Assembly: GCA_003586115.2 (NCBI GenBank)
Contig: QVOM02000112.1
Location: 45,438,743 to 45,502,742 of the forward strand
DNA: 64,000 bases
Reading direction: 5' to 3'
Source: Salvator merianae
Lineage: Eukaryota > Chordata > Lepidosauria > Squamata > Teiidae
Shown: positions 18,403 through 30,960 of the stretch, one piece after another
How positions within the stretch are numbered: the first letter of the stretch is position 1
How the letters are laid out: each line of letters opens with the position of its first letter
Program-made: the position numbers and the translations under genes
Notes under the pieces: generated by a model
The model's database searches: none
What the model was told of the DNA's origin: nothing
What the model saw: the letters and a program-made list of their open reading frames with translations, nothing else

Positions 18403-19029
18403 TACTAGACTCCCACTTCCAAGGGAAAATGTTCAGTGAGGACATTCCTGTCATGCCAAATGTTCCCTTGAGCTTCTGGTCCCCACAGGGATTGTAGGCT
18501 TCTCCCTGGAGTAAATCCATTTGTTGGGTCATTTTAGAGCTAGAAGAGGTTTCTCCCATTCTGACTCCTCAGCTGGATTGTATCCCCTGCCCACACTGAA
18601 GTGAAACAGAGAATCAGGAAGATGTGCATTCATTCTTTTTCTCTGTTTCAACTTCCCTTCCCTGCAATATTTTTTCCTCTCCACCTCAGCTTTCCCTTTT
18701 CTTACCATGAGAGAGAAAGAGCTGACTGAGCCATTCAAGAAGGCATCAGAATCCCCATTCCCTCATCCTTTATTGGTGTAAATGTAGACTCAAAGCTTTA
18801 AGATTAGAGAAAACCTGAGTAAATAAAAATAATATTGCTGCTTCTGAGCTGTAGATCTGAGCTTTAAGGAAATCAGAGGCCTAAGACTGCTTGGCCACTG
18901 CAAATTCAGTTAGGAAGAAGGGTCAATAGACCACCATCATGGGTTGCTGGGAATTAGCTGGATCCTATTAGATATTTAAATCTGATCCTAGATTAAAAGT
19001 GTAACCAAATGAGTTAGAATTGATTGAGC
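18403..19029. other. non-coding stretch, nothing recognised
   Basis: No supported gene or repeat family. Confidence 0.5.
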
Positions 19030-19034
19030 CTATC

Positions 19035-19673
19035 TGTTATGTCCCAGGCAGGCTAACAAATGGAGGCCAAGGCAAACCTCTGCAACAGAGAAATCCTTTC
19101 GTAAACAGCCCGGGTCAAAGTGGGAAGACAGCAGGTGTCAATATGCAAACAAAGCCAAAGGAGCAAGAGAACCTGAAGTCAAAGCACAGTCCAAGTCTAA
19201 ACAGGGATGTAGACGCCAATGCAAACAAAATCCAGGGAGCAAGAGAAGTCGTGGTCCAAACAAACTGAGGGTCAAGATTCTAGAAGTCAGGAGATCAGAC
19301 AGAGTATCAGGAAGCGCAGATAGAAAGCAGTTGCTGACCATGCTTAGGCCGTGTTCCCTGTGTTCTATTTACACTGCAGGATCTTCTCCCAAGTGTGAGC
19401 TTGGGTATGTCCTGCTTTTGCCTGATTGGTTGCACAAGCTCAGCTGAGCCCTTCATTTGACCCTCTGTCTTTCTATGGCTCTGTCTTTCAATCGGCATTT
19501 CTGCAGGATCCTCCGTCGTTTCTAAAACATCTCCTGACGATGTTTGTGCTTCATTATCTGGGACGGTGATAAGCTGTCTGGGCTCTATGCCACCTGGAGC
19601 TGCCTGCTCAAAATTTAAACAGCTCTCAGACTGAACACAGTTTTCGTCCTCAGAGTCTGAGGCACTCATAACA
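19035..19673 (-). mobile_element. solo LTR, family A, copy 2 (inverted)
   Basis: On the minus strand it starts TGTTATGAGTGCC and ends GGGACATAACA like the copy at 16925. The 5-bp target duplication CTATC lies at 19030-19034 and 19674-19678. It is about 90 bp longer than copy 1 because of an extra partly duplicated segment near the 3' part. A minus-strand acidic frame begins at the LTR edge (SVMSASDSEDENC) and stays open for about 120 codons; in copy 1 the same frame is broken. Confidence 0.87.
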
Positions 19674-19679
19674 CTATCC

Positions 19680-21596
19680 AATTTATTGGGACTGAGACCT
19701 GGGCAGCTGTCCACAAATTACACATATTTAATATATGAATACCTCACCTCCAAAAGCATTGCCACCACATCCTCAAAGCAACTCAGCCCCCGTGCTCATG
19801 GGAAAGTGCACCCATGATGCTCATGATGTGAAATCATTAGATTTCTGCCCACTCTGGGGGCCTTTTTGCACATACCTGATATACCCGGAACAGGCAGATT
19901 GCTGGACTACTACTTTTACACATGTGATCTGCTGAAGTGTTTCAGAAGTGTCCTAAGAGCTCCCTGTTCCAATCCAGCTATGCACTAGTTAAAAGCAAAC
20001 CACAAGCATATCTGCAGTAGCAGAAATGGTCAAGGAGCTGCCTTTCCACACCACTTCAGGTGTTGAAAGGCCAGGAAGTTGGGGCTGTGTGACTGAAGCT
20101 GCATCAAAGTCACTGCTCTAAACCCACGTGTGAGCTCCAGAGCCCTCTCTGGAACAGTCAAGGGAACATCTGGAACTCACAAGATCTACTGCCAGAGCAG
20201 GGGAATTGGGGAAGGAGTGGCTGGATCCTGTGTTTTGCCCTCTGAAACCCAGAGCCTCACAGAACTGTCTCCAGGGTCAAACAGCTAAGCTCCAGACCCT
20301 GCAGCGTTCAGTCCTGCCCTTGCACACCAGACACAATGTAGGAGTGATGTGGGCATTGCCCATAGATAGGGATGGGTGGAACTTCTGATGAAAGGACATA
20401 TCACAAGGAACGGACCAGGAGATGGACCAACCACATTACTGGTGCTGCTGTACCAGAACAATGGCATTCCAGCCCTCACAATACAAATGGCACCAAGCAG
20501 GCTAGAAACAAGACAGCCTGGTCTGGTCTAAGTAGAACCGTTTTCAGTAAGGGAAGTGCAGAAATGGCCTAGAATTTATTTCTCTATTGTTCTGCATCTA
20601 TCCCACCTAGTGAGCATACAAGTAGTAAAACAGCTTGTCTCTCAATTCCCCTTTCCCACAGGAATTTTGTAGCTGACACTTACCACGGTGTATCCATGCT
20701 CTCATTTGATTCCCTCGACTCTCTTAGCTACACAGTTTCTCCTCAGCCGACAAGGAAGCTGTCTGTCTTTTTTGTAACCAGAGTCTTTGAAACTTACCAA
20801 TTTACCTTGTCTATTTGTCCATGCGAATGTGTTGTGATGTTCCCCTCAAAAAAAGGTGTAATAATGTTTTAATTGGGATTAAACAGTTGCAGGTCCGCNN
20901 NNNNNNNNNNNNNNNNNNNCCCCCCCCCCCCCCCGCATTTGCAACTTTCCCTGGCTCCATTTTGGGCAGAGATGCAGCCACTATAAAACCTTGAGTTAGA
21001 AAGTCTCCTCTAGAACCTGAAGTCCACAGAAAATACATTTACTAAGCAAGAAATTCCAATTAATAAGCTGTACATGAAAAATATTTCTCCATTTCTTTTT
21101 TAAAGACTGGCTGGGATGTACTCAAATATGTAACAGATTATTTGCATAAAAGCTGTTATCAAAATTATCACACGTTCCTTGGTATATTTCCAAAACCAGA
21201 GCTATGGTGTGTGTGTGAGAAAGAGACAGAGAAAGAGAGAGAAAACATACAAATTACATATCAACTGAATGGAAAAATGGAGGCTTCCACGGCCAGTTTT
21301 CACACACCCTTGTCAGGGTCGTTATGCCATGTTCCATAGTTCTGCTTTGAACCTAAGCTTTGGAATATGGCCACAATCTCCATCTTCAGAGGATCTGACT
21401 GCTAGAAGAGTCAAACTCAACTGATGGTCTCATGGACCTTGTCACCCTTCGTATAGATGTTGGCAAATGATTATTAGAATGGTTGTATGTAATTGTGCTG
21501 TTTTGCTCCTGACTGTTGGTCCTTTGTACGGTTGTTGACAATTAGTCATTTGTTCTTTCCTGGTTACTGTCCATTAGCATAGTGCTTGATGGTGTA
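19680..21596. other. non-coding stretch with an assembly gap
   Basis: No gene is supported. A run of 21 N (20899-20919) is followed by 15 C, so the gap lies in a C/G homopolymer. A GA-rich simple repeat lies near 21219-21243. Confidence 0.5.
20899..20919. other. assembly gap (21 N)
   Basis: Unresolved bases directly followed by a C homopolymer. The true length is unknown. Any frame spanning it is artificial. Confidence 0.98.
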
Positions 21597-22510
21597 GTCA
21601 TAGAATCATAAAATCATAGAGTTGGAAGAGACCTCCACTGACATCAAGTCCAACCCTCTGCTCAATGCAGGATTCACTGAACCATCCCAGACAGATGTCT
21701 GTCCAGCCTCTCCTTGAAGTCCCCCAGCGAAGAAGAGCTCACCACCACTGACTGATTGCCCTTACTGTCAGAAAGTTTTTTCTAATATCTAGTCTGTATC
21801 TACTCCCTTGAAGTTTCATTCCATTGTTTCTAGTCCTTCCTTCTTGTGTAAGTGAGAATAGGGCCAAACACTCTGCACTGTGACAGCCCTTCAGATACCT
21901 GAAAACAGCTATCCTGTCTTCTCTTCTGCAGGCTAAACATTCCTAGATCCTTTCACTGTTCCTTGTAGGATGTGGTTAGCAGACCACTCACAGTCTATCA
22001 ATGTCTTTTTTTTTAATTGGGGTGCCCAGAACTGGACACAGTACTTGATGGGGTCTGGCCAAGGTAGAGTAAAGACGGATAATTACTTCTTGTGATCTAG
22101 ATTCCATGCTCCTCTTGATACTTCCCAGGATAGTGTTTGCCTTTTTTGCAGCTGCATCACACTGTTGACTCATGTTCAGTCTGTGATCTACTAGTACACC
22201 CAGATCCTTTTCACATGTACTGCTGCTCAGCGAGATTCCTCCCATTCTGTATTGGATTTTGTCATTTTTCTTACTCAGATGTAAAACTTTGCATTTATCC
22301 CTGTTAAATGTCATTCTGTCAGTTTCAGGTCACTGTTCAAGCTTGTCCAAATCATTTTGAATCCTCTCCTTTATCCTCCCTACTGGTAGCAACCCCTCCT
22401 AGCTTTGTGTCATCTGCAGATTTGACCAGCATCCCCTCAACTTCCTCAGCCAGATCATCTATAAAAATGTTGAATAACACTGGGCCCAGGACAGAGCCTT
22501 GTCATTAAAG
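21597..22510 (-). mobile_element. CR1 LINE fragment with RT C-terminal remnant
   Basis: The minus-strand frame 21988-22314 reads as the end of a CR1 reverse transcriptase (FNRDKCKVLHLSKKN, EKDLGVLVDHRLNMSQQC, AAKKANTILGSIKR). Decayed frames to 22510 continue the upstream RT part (DDTKL-like context). The 3' end at 21597-21620 has the octamer-like repeat tcatagaatcataaaatcat, a CR1 hallmark. It is 5' truncated and full of stops. Confidence 0.9.
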
Positions 22511-25500
22511 AAGAGCTGAAGGCTCCATCCTTGGTCTGTTCCTGGCAATTGCCTATTAGCATAATCCTTAATGATAAGCTATTTTATGTGCAGTTGGTGG
22601 CCTTGGGCTGCTACTTGTTTCCTCTGATATTAATAGTGTGTTTTATTTGTTTGTGAAGAGGGGCTTCCAAGTTTTGCCAAGGAACAGTCCTCGGTCTCTG
22701 TTAAAAGTATATGGATGTTGTTTTATAACTGAACCAAATATGTCGCAAAGCACCGTCAGCTGCAAGTAACATGGAAAGTGAGGTTAGTTGTTTTGCTTTG
22801 CTTTAGATATTGAAGCCAATACAAAAGAATCATGTTTCTTCATTGTCACACTCTGACTCCATAACACAAAATGACCTTTATATTTAAGGCTTGTACTAAA
22901 GTTCGTTCCCTTGCCTCCCTGATTCATCTTCAATTCATACTTAACACTCTGTGTCAACAACTAGAGCTCTCTGAGCATGATACCTGTCTTATTAAACAGT
23001 CCCTTAGGAAAAATTGAAAGATTGATGACAATTGTTATTGGAATACAGGAGCTGGAAGATGATGTGCTGCTAATTTGGAATCAGTTTACTGTGGAAATAT
23101 TTCTGTGCCCCCCCCTCCCACCTCATCCCCAAGGTTATAAAGCCAGAAATGCAGGTTTGCTTCTTGAACAATGAAGCATTTTTTTTCCTGAAAGCATGAC
23201 TTCATGGCTACATTCTGAGGCCATTTCCAGATGGGACATTTCCTTAGAGGTACACCAAAACCAGTCCTTTTTTGGGGGGCGGGGGACTTCAAAGAAGGAG
23301 GAAGGCAGCTGATGGATTCCAAATGTTCCTCCTTGCATGGGGGTGAGTGGTTGGGGTAGCAAATAGCATTTCTTTTCCTGACATTCCCTGTGCAGGAAAT
23401 GTCAACAGGATTAGACTGTTCAATTCCTACCCAATTCTTACCTCCTGGGGGTGGAAGGCTTTGTCCCAAAACTTGTCTCACTCTGATCCCCTCTTTCAGT
23501 CACTTTTTCTTCAATCAGCTGAAATAAGAAGGGGGAAGAGAAAAGCAAAGCATCATGTCTGCTCTTTTTTCTTCCCTCCCAAGCTTTCTTCAAGCATTCA
23601 CTTTTCAAAGAGAGAGGATATAGAAAGCTGTAAGTCACCTGGTGGAGGTGGCTTAAGATCTCATTACGAATGACACATGGTACAATGACACATGCATACT
23701 GTCCTTATACAGAAGCATCCTAAGATATAGGACATGTTTCCTCTGCATTGGAGAGGCACAGAAGTCTGTCTATGTCCACAGCACTTCCTGCTGAAGGCTC
23801 AAAAAGTTCAATATGTAGGAACCAATTCTGAGGATGCATCCTGTGTGCTGAGCCGGACTCTTACCATAACAAAATTATCTGTATTTGTGGAGGCAGCCTT
23901 ACTGTATTCACATATGGAGGGAGAGGTGGTGCTTCATGCACAGGCATGGAGATTTGACAATCGCATCCTTGGTGGTGGCAGTGGAACTGTCAAGCTGCCC
24001 AATGAGGCTGCTTGAGGGTGCAAGGCAACCCCAATCTGGCAGAGATGCTCCCCCCGGACATCCCCCACCAAGAAAATGGAGACACACCCATAGGACCAAT
24101 GAAGAATTTGTAATTCTGCTAGCAGAACATAAGACCAAGTGGGCCACTGATCAGTGCTGTTTCTTAACTGTAACTGACTTCAGTGCTTGCTATTGGCTGT
24201 GCAGACAGAGGTATATGGGTGTTTTAGTTCACCATATTAACTACCACTGATTAAAAAGAAGAAAAAGAAAAGGTAATACAAAGGCTGCACACACAGAAAA
24301 AAAAGGATTTTAGAGCATGTGGCACCAGTGTTCTTATCTCCCCTCTAATCCACCTCCAAGGCACCTTGGATGTGCATTTTCTGCCCTTTAATGTGCATTA
24401 AAGGTGGGATAAAAGCACTAATGCCTAGTGGGTACCATATCTGAACATCACACAATTTTCTGTGAGCTGATATTTTTCCAACTGTGCAAGTACACAGCCT
24501 TAAAGGCATTTCCAAAAAGACTGATGCTGAAACAGTCATTTCATGTCTCTAAATATATGTTAGTACAATCTGTTGACTTTAAAACAGTGATGCAAGTTAT
24601 GTGATGAATACAAAAAGTGGCACAAGAACTCATTAGATCAACGAAGAGCAGGAGAGGGACTTGACATTAGAATAGAAGCCCCCAGCCGAAATATTATTGT
24701 TATTATTGAGAAGTCTGGACCAAAACCTACAGACATCTGATCCTGGCGAGGGAGCATGGCCTCAAAGGAAAGCAGCAGACCATTCAAATAGCAATCACTT
24801 GTAAGAAAATCTTGTTTCATGCATAGAAAAACTTTGCATTCTTATGGGAAGGCCAAAGACAGATGCCAGCTTTGCTCAATTTGCCTATGTACTTTACTCA
24901 AACAAAAAGATGCCCCAGGAAATGACCGGTATCCAGACACTAATGGGCGTCCTTGGCACAGATTGATAATTTGTGATGTGATAATTTTCACTTCTCCCCT
25001 TCCAACAGTATGCAGATTCAAGAAAGTTTTCTTCCTTGTGGAAGTTGATTTTGTATATCTTAAAAAAATTTAAAAGGTGCCATGAGGCTTTGTAACCCTT
25101 TTGGTAGAAGATAAGGAAAAGTTTATCCTCCTTTTTTTTTTTTTACAAGAAAATACTCTTTGAACCTTCCCAATATAATACCCTCCACCTTTAAGTCCAG
25201 GGACACAGTCAGGATCTATGCAGACAAACTTAAAAAGAGAAGGTGTTCTGAGGCAGCTTAGACATGGTTTGCAGGTGCAATCATCCACACACCAGCCCCT
25301 CCCCCCTCTCATGAATATTCTAAGCTAGAAAATGTGGATTAGAGGTGGGATGAGAACATGAAAGCCACATGCTACTGCCTCTGAGGCAGTTCTGAGACAT
25401 GTCTTGTACTCTGCCTTGCAAGACTGTCCATTCCATTTCTATATTTTGTCTGAATCCTACACACCTCTCTAAGAAGAATCCAAATTTTATAAGGTCAGGG

Positions 25501-25824
25501 AACTCTTTTTACTTCTATGTTTCTGACGGGGGTATACCTCACATCTGACTCCTCTCTTGTGTGTTTTGTATATGTATGCAACATTACTTTAAAAATAATT
25601 CTGGTTGCCTACAGTATGCAATACAATGATTTTATTTAATTCCAAAATTAATGCTAATTTTTACATCTATCCTTTTAGTCATTTTGTAATGACCCATGGT
25701 CATACTAATTAACTGATTGACATCTGTGCAACATTACAATTCCCCCGTTCTCCCCAAACCAATTTCTCTGTGCTGCTGTTTCCCAAATGACTATCTATCA
25801 TGATAGGATTTACATTGTACTTAC
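22511..25824. other. non-coding stretch, nothing firmly recognised
   Basis: Frames of 60-130 codons occur on both strands without motifs or splice context. A segment at 24300-24560 has weak inverted-repeat character. No RNA gene seen. Confidence 0.45.
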
Positions 25825-26041
25825 AACATAAGAAGTTAATTGGAGCACTGTTGGATCGGGACGCAGTCCATCTAGTCCGGCATCCTGTCTCATACAGTGG
25901 CCCACCAATTCCTTCTGGGCATTCTCAAGCAGAATAAAAAGGCAAAACCTTCACCTGCTCTTCAAATGGCCTTTAGGGACATCATGCCTGTCTCTCTAAC
26001 CTGGAAGCAGAACCTAGACATCCATTCTAGTAACCATTGAC

Positions 26042-26508
26042 CACTGGCGTAGCTAGCAGCTTTGACGCCCGGGGCTAAACGGCGGTGGGCGGGGTGAGCG
26101 AGCGCACATGCGTGTGGGTGGGGCCAGCAAGCGCGTATGTGGGCGAGCGGGGTCAGCGAGCGCACATGCCCCGTTCGTCGCCCCGGCCGGCTGCGGCCTC
26201 GCTCGTCGCCCCACCCGGCGGCGGCCTTGCTCGTCGCCCCGCCCGGTGGCAGCCTCGCTCGCATCACCCCGGCCCACCTGGTGGTGGCCTTGCTCGTGGC
26301 CCCACCCGGCGGCGGCCTCGCTGTCATCGCCCCAGCCCGTCCGGCGGTGGGCTCGCTCGTCACCCCGCATGCACGCCGGCATGCTTGATGGCCCCGCACG
26401 CACACCGGCGGGCGGGGCGACGACCGCGCTGACGCCCAACCCGGACAATGTGCCGCCCGGACACCTGGGGCACAGCGCCCTCCGCGCCCCACCCTCGCTA
26501 CACCTCTG
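26042..26508 (+). mobile_element. GC-rich hAT-like non-autonomous transposon
   Basis: The insert is bounded by the 8-bp direct repeat CCATTGAC (26034-26041 and 26509-26516), the duplication length of hAT transposases. Its ends are inverted: CACTGGCGTAGCTAG at the left against CAGAGGTGTAGCGAG from the right, 11 of 15 matching. It has no transposase; the interior is extremely GC-rich compared with the surrounding AT-rich DNA and consists mostly of a tandem repeat. The 80-170-codon frames on both strands are products of that repeat. Confidence 0.82.
26172..26408 (+). repeat. 28/35-bp GC-rich minisatellite inside the hAT element
   Basis: About eight units begin CGCTCGT(C)GCCCC and end GGCGGCGGCCT or close variants. 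Most are 28 bp; two or three are about 35 bp because of an extra ~7 bases. Unit identity drops towards the right end. Confidence 0.75.
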
Positions 26509-26600
26509 CCATTGACACGCTTAACCTCCAGGAATTTGTCTAACCTTTTCTTAAAGCTGTAACCACCTCTTGTATTTAATTAGGGTGACTACCAATAAAT

Positions 26601-26776
26601 CTGCCCTTTCTAGCAGATTTCAGGGGGGTGGATCATTTCCTGAGTCAAATTATTAGAACACACCACAACTACAAGCTTGTGTCTTGTTTGCAGGCTTCCT
26701 TGTGCAGCTGATTGACCACTGTGGCAATGTGCTGGACTAGATGGGCTGTGGTTCTGATCCAGTTGGGCTCTTCCTA
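26601..26776 (+). mobile_element. CR1-type LINE 3' end, sense orientation
   Basis: It contains gactagatgggctgtggttc then gatccagttgggctcttc and ends ctatgttcttatg, the sense 3' end of the family. It is adjacent to, and opposed to, the antisense fragment that ends at about 26600, suggesting two insertions or an inversion. Confidence 0.55.
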
Positions 26777-29700
26777 TGTTCTTATGCCCAGATATTTACA
26801 TTAATAGAATGTTGCAGTTGTATAAAACTGAAGTGCAGAAGACGTGTGTATCTTGTGTGTGCTTACATTGATGTTTCAACAAAATGTTGGTTGAGCTCCT
26901 TTCATTTCAAGGATGGAATTATAAACTGACAGGCCCATAAGCATCAGCCCAAAAGCCAAAAAAGAGCTGTCTTTGTGGCAGGAAACTGAGATCTCACCAC
27001 TTGGCCAGGAAACACACCGTGTATGCAGCCAGCACCTCCCCACCTCACAGAAATTGAAGCTAGGTGTGATTAAATACCACCCAGAAATCAGGTATTAGTA
27101 ACCTTCCATATGTGTTAGTTTAGGTTAGGGGAGTAGATTCACTGAGGGAGGGATTATAAATGTATTGATTTGTGGGATTTTCAATTTTTTATTTGTAATT
27201 TGTTTTGATTTTGTAAAAATTAATTTAAAAAAAAAAAAACACCCTGAAAATTATCTCAGAAATCCATCATTTTTTGTCAAATGCTTAATTGTCAGATTCA
27301 CCTCTATTGCCCCTTCTTCCTAAAAAGCAGAAACACGGGCTCAGCAGTGAGAGGTTCCTTTATTCGCAGATAACAAAAAAATACAAAGGGTAGAAGAGAG
27401 CAGAAGACATATAACCATTCATCTTATCTGTCATAGACTAAACAATACTTGTCCCCAGGCGCCCAGCATGCCAGCTAATGGGCAACAAGGGGAAAGGTTG
27501 GGTCAGTGAGGACAGCCAGTAGGCAAGGCCAGGGGTTGGGAATACACAAAGGTGGCTGGGGAGACGCCAGCGCAGAAACACAGGCTCAGCATTGACATTA
27601 ATCATGTCAGGTGGAAAAACCAACAAGATAACTCACTCCCACCTCCACTACCACTCCAGATAATGGTGGCAGGAGTGCACAAGGCCAAAGTCCCTCCTCA
27701 GAGTGCTTTGGTCCGCTTTACCAGCAACACTTCTCTGAGGTTGGATTCCCCACCTAACAGACTGGTTGAAGGTCCCAGTGGGCAGTGGGCACTGCCTAAA
27801 GGCAGTGACATGTGGTCGCCACACCCCAAGGACCTTTACCAGGCAACATTTTTGGGGCCATCTGGATGCACCCTAAGTTTCAAATTTCTTCTAGCATGTA
27901 TCTCTCCATGCTCCTACTCCTGTAAAACCTCTTCAGGCCACCATTAAATAGGTGGATGGATGGGTGACAGGTGGGAAAAAAGTCACTATTTAAACAGACA
28001 ATATTGTTAGCAATGGCATCAGCTTCAGGAATCATTGCCATGGTTTCTGATATATTCTTCAACTCATTGCTATTCTATAGTCATTGTATCCTGTTAATGT
28101 AGGTGTTAATGCATGTAGTTATATGTTATCTGTGGCAAGGTGTGTCCCTCAGATGACAGGGGGAGGCTAGGATGAGTGGGAATGTTGAAGGTGTCTCTGT
28201 ATGGAGTTTATGGTGGGCAACTGAAGGTCCCATCAGCTGTTTTTTCCTCACTGTCTCTGGGTACCATTGTTTTTAGAGATAAGGCACCTGGTACTGCTTT
28301 GATGCAAGGGGGGAGAACTAGGGAAAGTAAAGTACATCTCTGAGTAACAGGAAAGAGAATCTGCTTTCTGTAATTTGCAGCTTCACTGGCAAGCATGTCT
28401 GAATAAAATCTTAATTTTGTGCACAAGTAGTCTTTATTTCTGCCTGAAGTCCGTTAGGTTATCGTGCATTTGTAAAGTGTTTATGTCTTGGGTCAGCTGA
28501 ATGGAAATGCTGAGAAAGAAAGTTTAAGTGCTTGATACTTCCCTTATCTCTGATTAATAAACAAAAGGGGAGTTAAATATTTCTCTTGTGCTGGGGGTCC
28601 ATACGTTAACTTTTCCTTTGGTAGTCCTAGTGTGAAGGCTTCAGGAATAAATTGTTCCTTATGCCAAGCTTTGAGTTTTGTTCTGGCTCTGCAGATTTAA
28701 CATAGATTTCTCTCTGGAACCTCTCATAATGTTTTTGGATAGCAGACTATCCCATTTGGACTCAGTAAAATGCCTTGCTCTGATCACTTTATTCCCAAGG
28801 AAACCAATTTTCCCATGAAAGAAACTGTTCAGTAATCAAAGTATCCTTTTTGGCAAGGTGTTGCAGATATGTGAGCATTGAAATTCAGACTGCACACTTG
28901 TTCTGCAAGTTGTCTTAGGGCAAAAGAAATGGTAATTCTGATGGAATATATGTCTTGCTCCAAGGGTTACATCAGATTTCAAGATTCCTATGCATAAGCC
29001 TTAGTATTTCTCTGGTGACTTGTCAAAGTAACCTGAAACGTTACATTGACACATGAATGCAACATAAAGCTGGCTTCCTTGTTCTTGCTTTCAGTACATG
29101 CATCCCAAACCAATGAGATCTTTCTGAGCAGTACTGTTACCTGTCTGCAAAAGCATTCCCACCGATTCAATGAAGGAAACAACCCTGGATTCAAAGAAAG
29201 CATGTATGTCATGTTGCCACTTTCACTGAACTCTGAATGTGCTTTGAAACAAACAGGATACTTTGCACTGAGGTATGAAATATGCCACGCACTCATATTC
29301 TGGCACAATATTCTCACGGTTAAGAAGGGAAATTATTTTTCAGAGTTCAGAAAACAATGTATTTTGGACTATAGTTTCTTAACTCTAATTTCTTCATTCA
29401 CACTATAGACAACAATTCCTTAGCTCTAATTTCATCCTTCCTTCAAAGGATGATAGAATTGGAGTGGGGATTCCATTTCATAATAGAGCTTTCTGTTCAT
29501 AAAAGAGGTTTCTGCTAGTGTAGTTATTGTCAAGTGAGCTACAACTTACGGTCAGCCTTTAAAGATACTGAGAATGTTCAATGTGAGAATGAAAAAGATA
29601 ACAGATGGATGCAAAAAAAAAAAAAAAAAAGACCTTCCATCATGTAAACAGTGAAAGAAACAGCAAATCTTTCCTTGTATCCTGAAGCTTTCACGTAGGT

Positions 29701-30057
29701 TACTGCTACCTATGGATAATGGCCCCAATTGGTGGCTAGAAGCAACTAACCTTGGTATCTGCTACCACCAAACCTTTGCAACAGGGGGAAATGCATCTTC
29801 CATTTAGTGCCTTGAGGTTCAGGACTTCAGAAAGGTGGGAATTCATGGTATCCAAAGAGCAACAGCAAAGTTTAACAAAATAATATAATTAAAACTAAGA
29901 AAAAGGTACGTTTTAAAATCTAGGTCCGTTGTAGCAAATAGGATGTCTTAAAACTGTAGATGGTAAGGATGACTCCAAGCTTTAGGGTGATTCCTCACTG
30001 GCCAGCATACTGGACCAGCAAACGTTTATTGATTTATTTTTAAAAATATTTATATGC
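26777..30057. other. non-coding stretch, nothing firmly recognised
   Basis: Only short unsupported frames; an A-rich run at 27228-27239 and an 18-bp A run near 29612. A tail resembling an L2-type 3' end in reverse (gtttattgatttatttttaa) begins near 30023. Confidence 0.45.
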
Positions 30058-30128
30058 AGGGAATCCTGCATTGAGCAGGCGATTGGACTTGATGACCCTG
30101 GAGGTCTCTTCCAACTGTATAATTCCTG
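30058..30128 (+). mobile_element. CR1 3' terminal scrap
   Basis: aggcgattggacttgatgac then cctggaggtctcttccaact and gtataattc is the sense 3' end of CR1; the antisense form is seen at 21600-21670. Confidence 0.7.
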
Positions 30129-30960
30129 AGCCAATATCCAGGGGCCATTTCAGGAGCACCATCCATGTCAACCAGAAGATGGCCCGAGTGTTCAGTAACC
30201 ACTCAGGTTCCATAGGACTTTGAGAGTGGACCATCTCAATGAGCCCCCACCCCCACCAGGGAGCAGGGCTGCCACTGGAAGACCAAATCCTACCAGTGAG
30301 TGATCCATCCATGACAAGGGGTTTACTGCCAGCCCTCCCATCAATGGATTTCACCAATCTGCTCTACGGCAAAGCCCAGATCGAGGGAATCTCCTGCTGT
30401 ATGTGTTGGACCAGTAACATATTGAGACAGCTCTATAGCTGACATGGAGTCCATGAAGATCTGAGCTGGTCCACTAAGGTTCGCCCTCAGCATGGATGTT
30501 GAAATCTCCCAACACCACCATAGCAGGGGCTTCCAATACCACTTCTCCGCTAACTCAGATAGAGTGGTTGCTGGGCAACAGGGTGGTAGTACATCAGCAG
30601 CATTCTTATCCTGCCTCTCTGACCCAACAATAAAAACAACTCCTCAAATTCAGTCACAGAGCAAACCGGCCACCTGGCAAAAGGGGTAGAGGTTTTATGG
30701 ACCACAGCAACACACACACACACACATATTCCACTGGTCTGAAACAGTTCTGCACTGAATTACTTGGGGAACAGAGTTGGATGAGGCGACCCAGGTTTTG
30801 GCAATGCATGTCAGATCAGTCCCTTCATTCAGGATCAAGCCATGGATGACAGATGTTTTGTTCTGGACTGATCTGGCATTCAAGAGTAGCATCTTCACCA
30901 GAGCAATTATCATATGCTGTGACCTATCTTGGGATCTTTGTGTGAAGGCAGGATACAAAA
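30129..30960 (-). mobile_element. LINE endonuclease-domain fragment
   Basis: The minus-strand frame at 30695-30958 reads LLLNARSVQNKTSVIHGLI then TDLTCIAKTW, the N-terminal motif of the apurinic-type endonuclease of CR1/L2-clade LINEs. Further along, around 30500-30530, a broken frame reads VVLGDFNIH, the next endonuclease motif. Frameshifts and stops throughout show a dead fragment. An (AC)n run at 30710-30726 interrupts it. Confidence 0.82.

Larger units (their letters stand above)
25825..26600 (-). mobile_element. CR1-type LINE 3' fragment, interrupted
   Basis: The segment matches the antisense family copy at 41513 (ccatctagtccggcatcctg, cagtggcccaccaattcc, cttctgggcattctcaagca). It is split by the GC-rich element at 26042-26508 and resumes at 26517 with ggaatttgtctaaccttttc. 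The interruption carries an 8-bp duplication. Confidence 0.7.

Noticed and set aside
25962..26515. Long arginine/alanine/proline-rich frames on both strands
   Set aside because: They arise from the GC-rich 28-bp minisatellite inside the hAT-like element, which suppresses stop codons.
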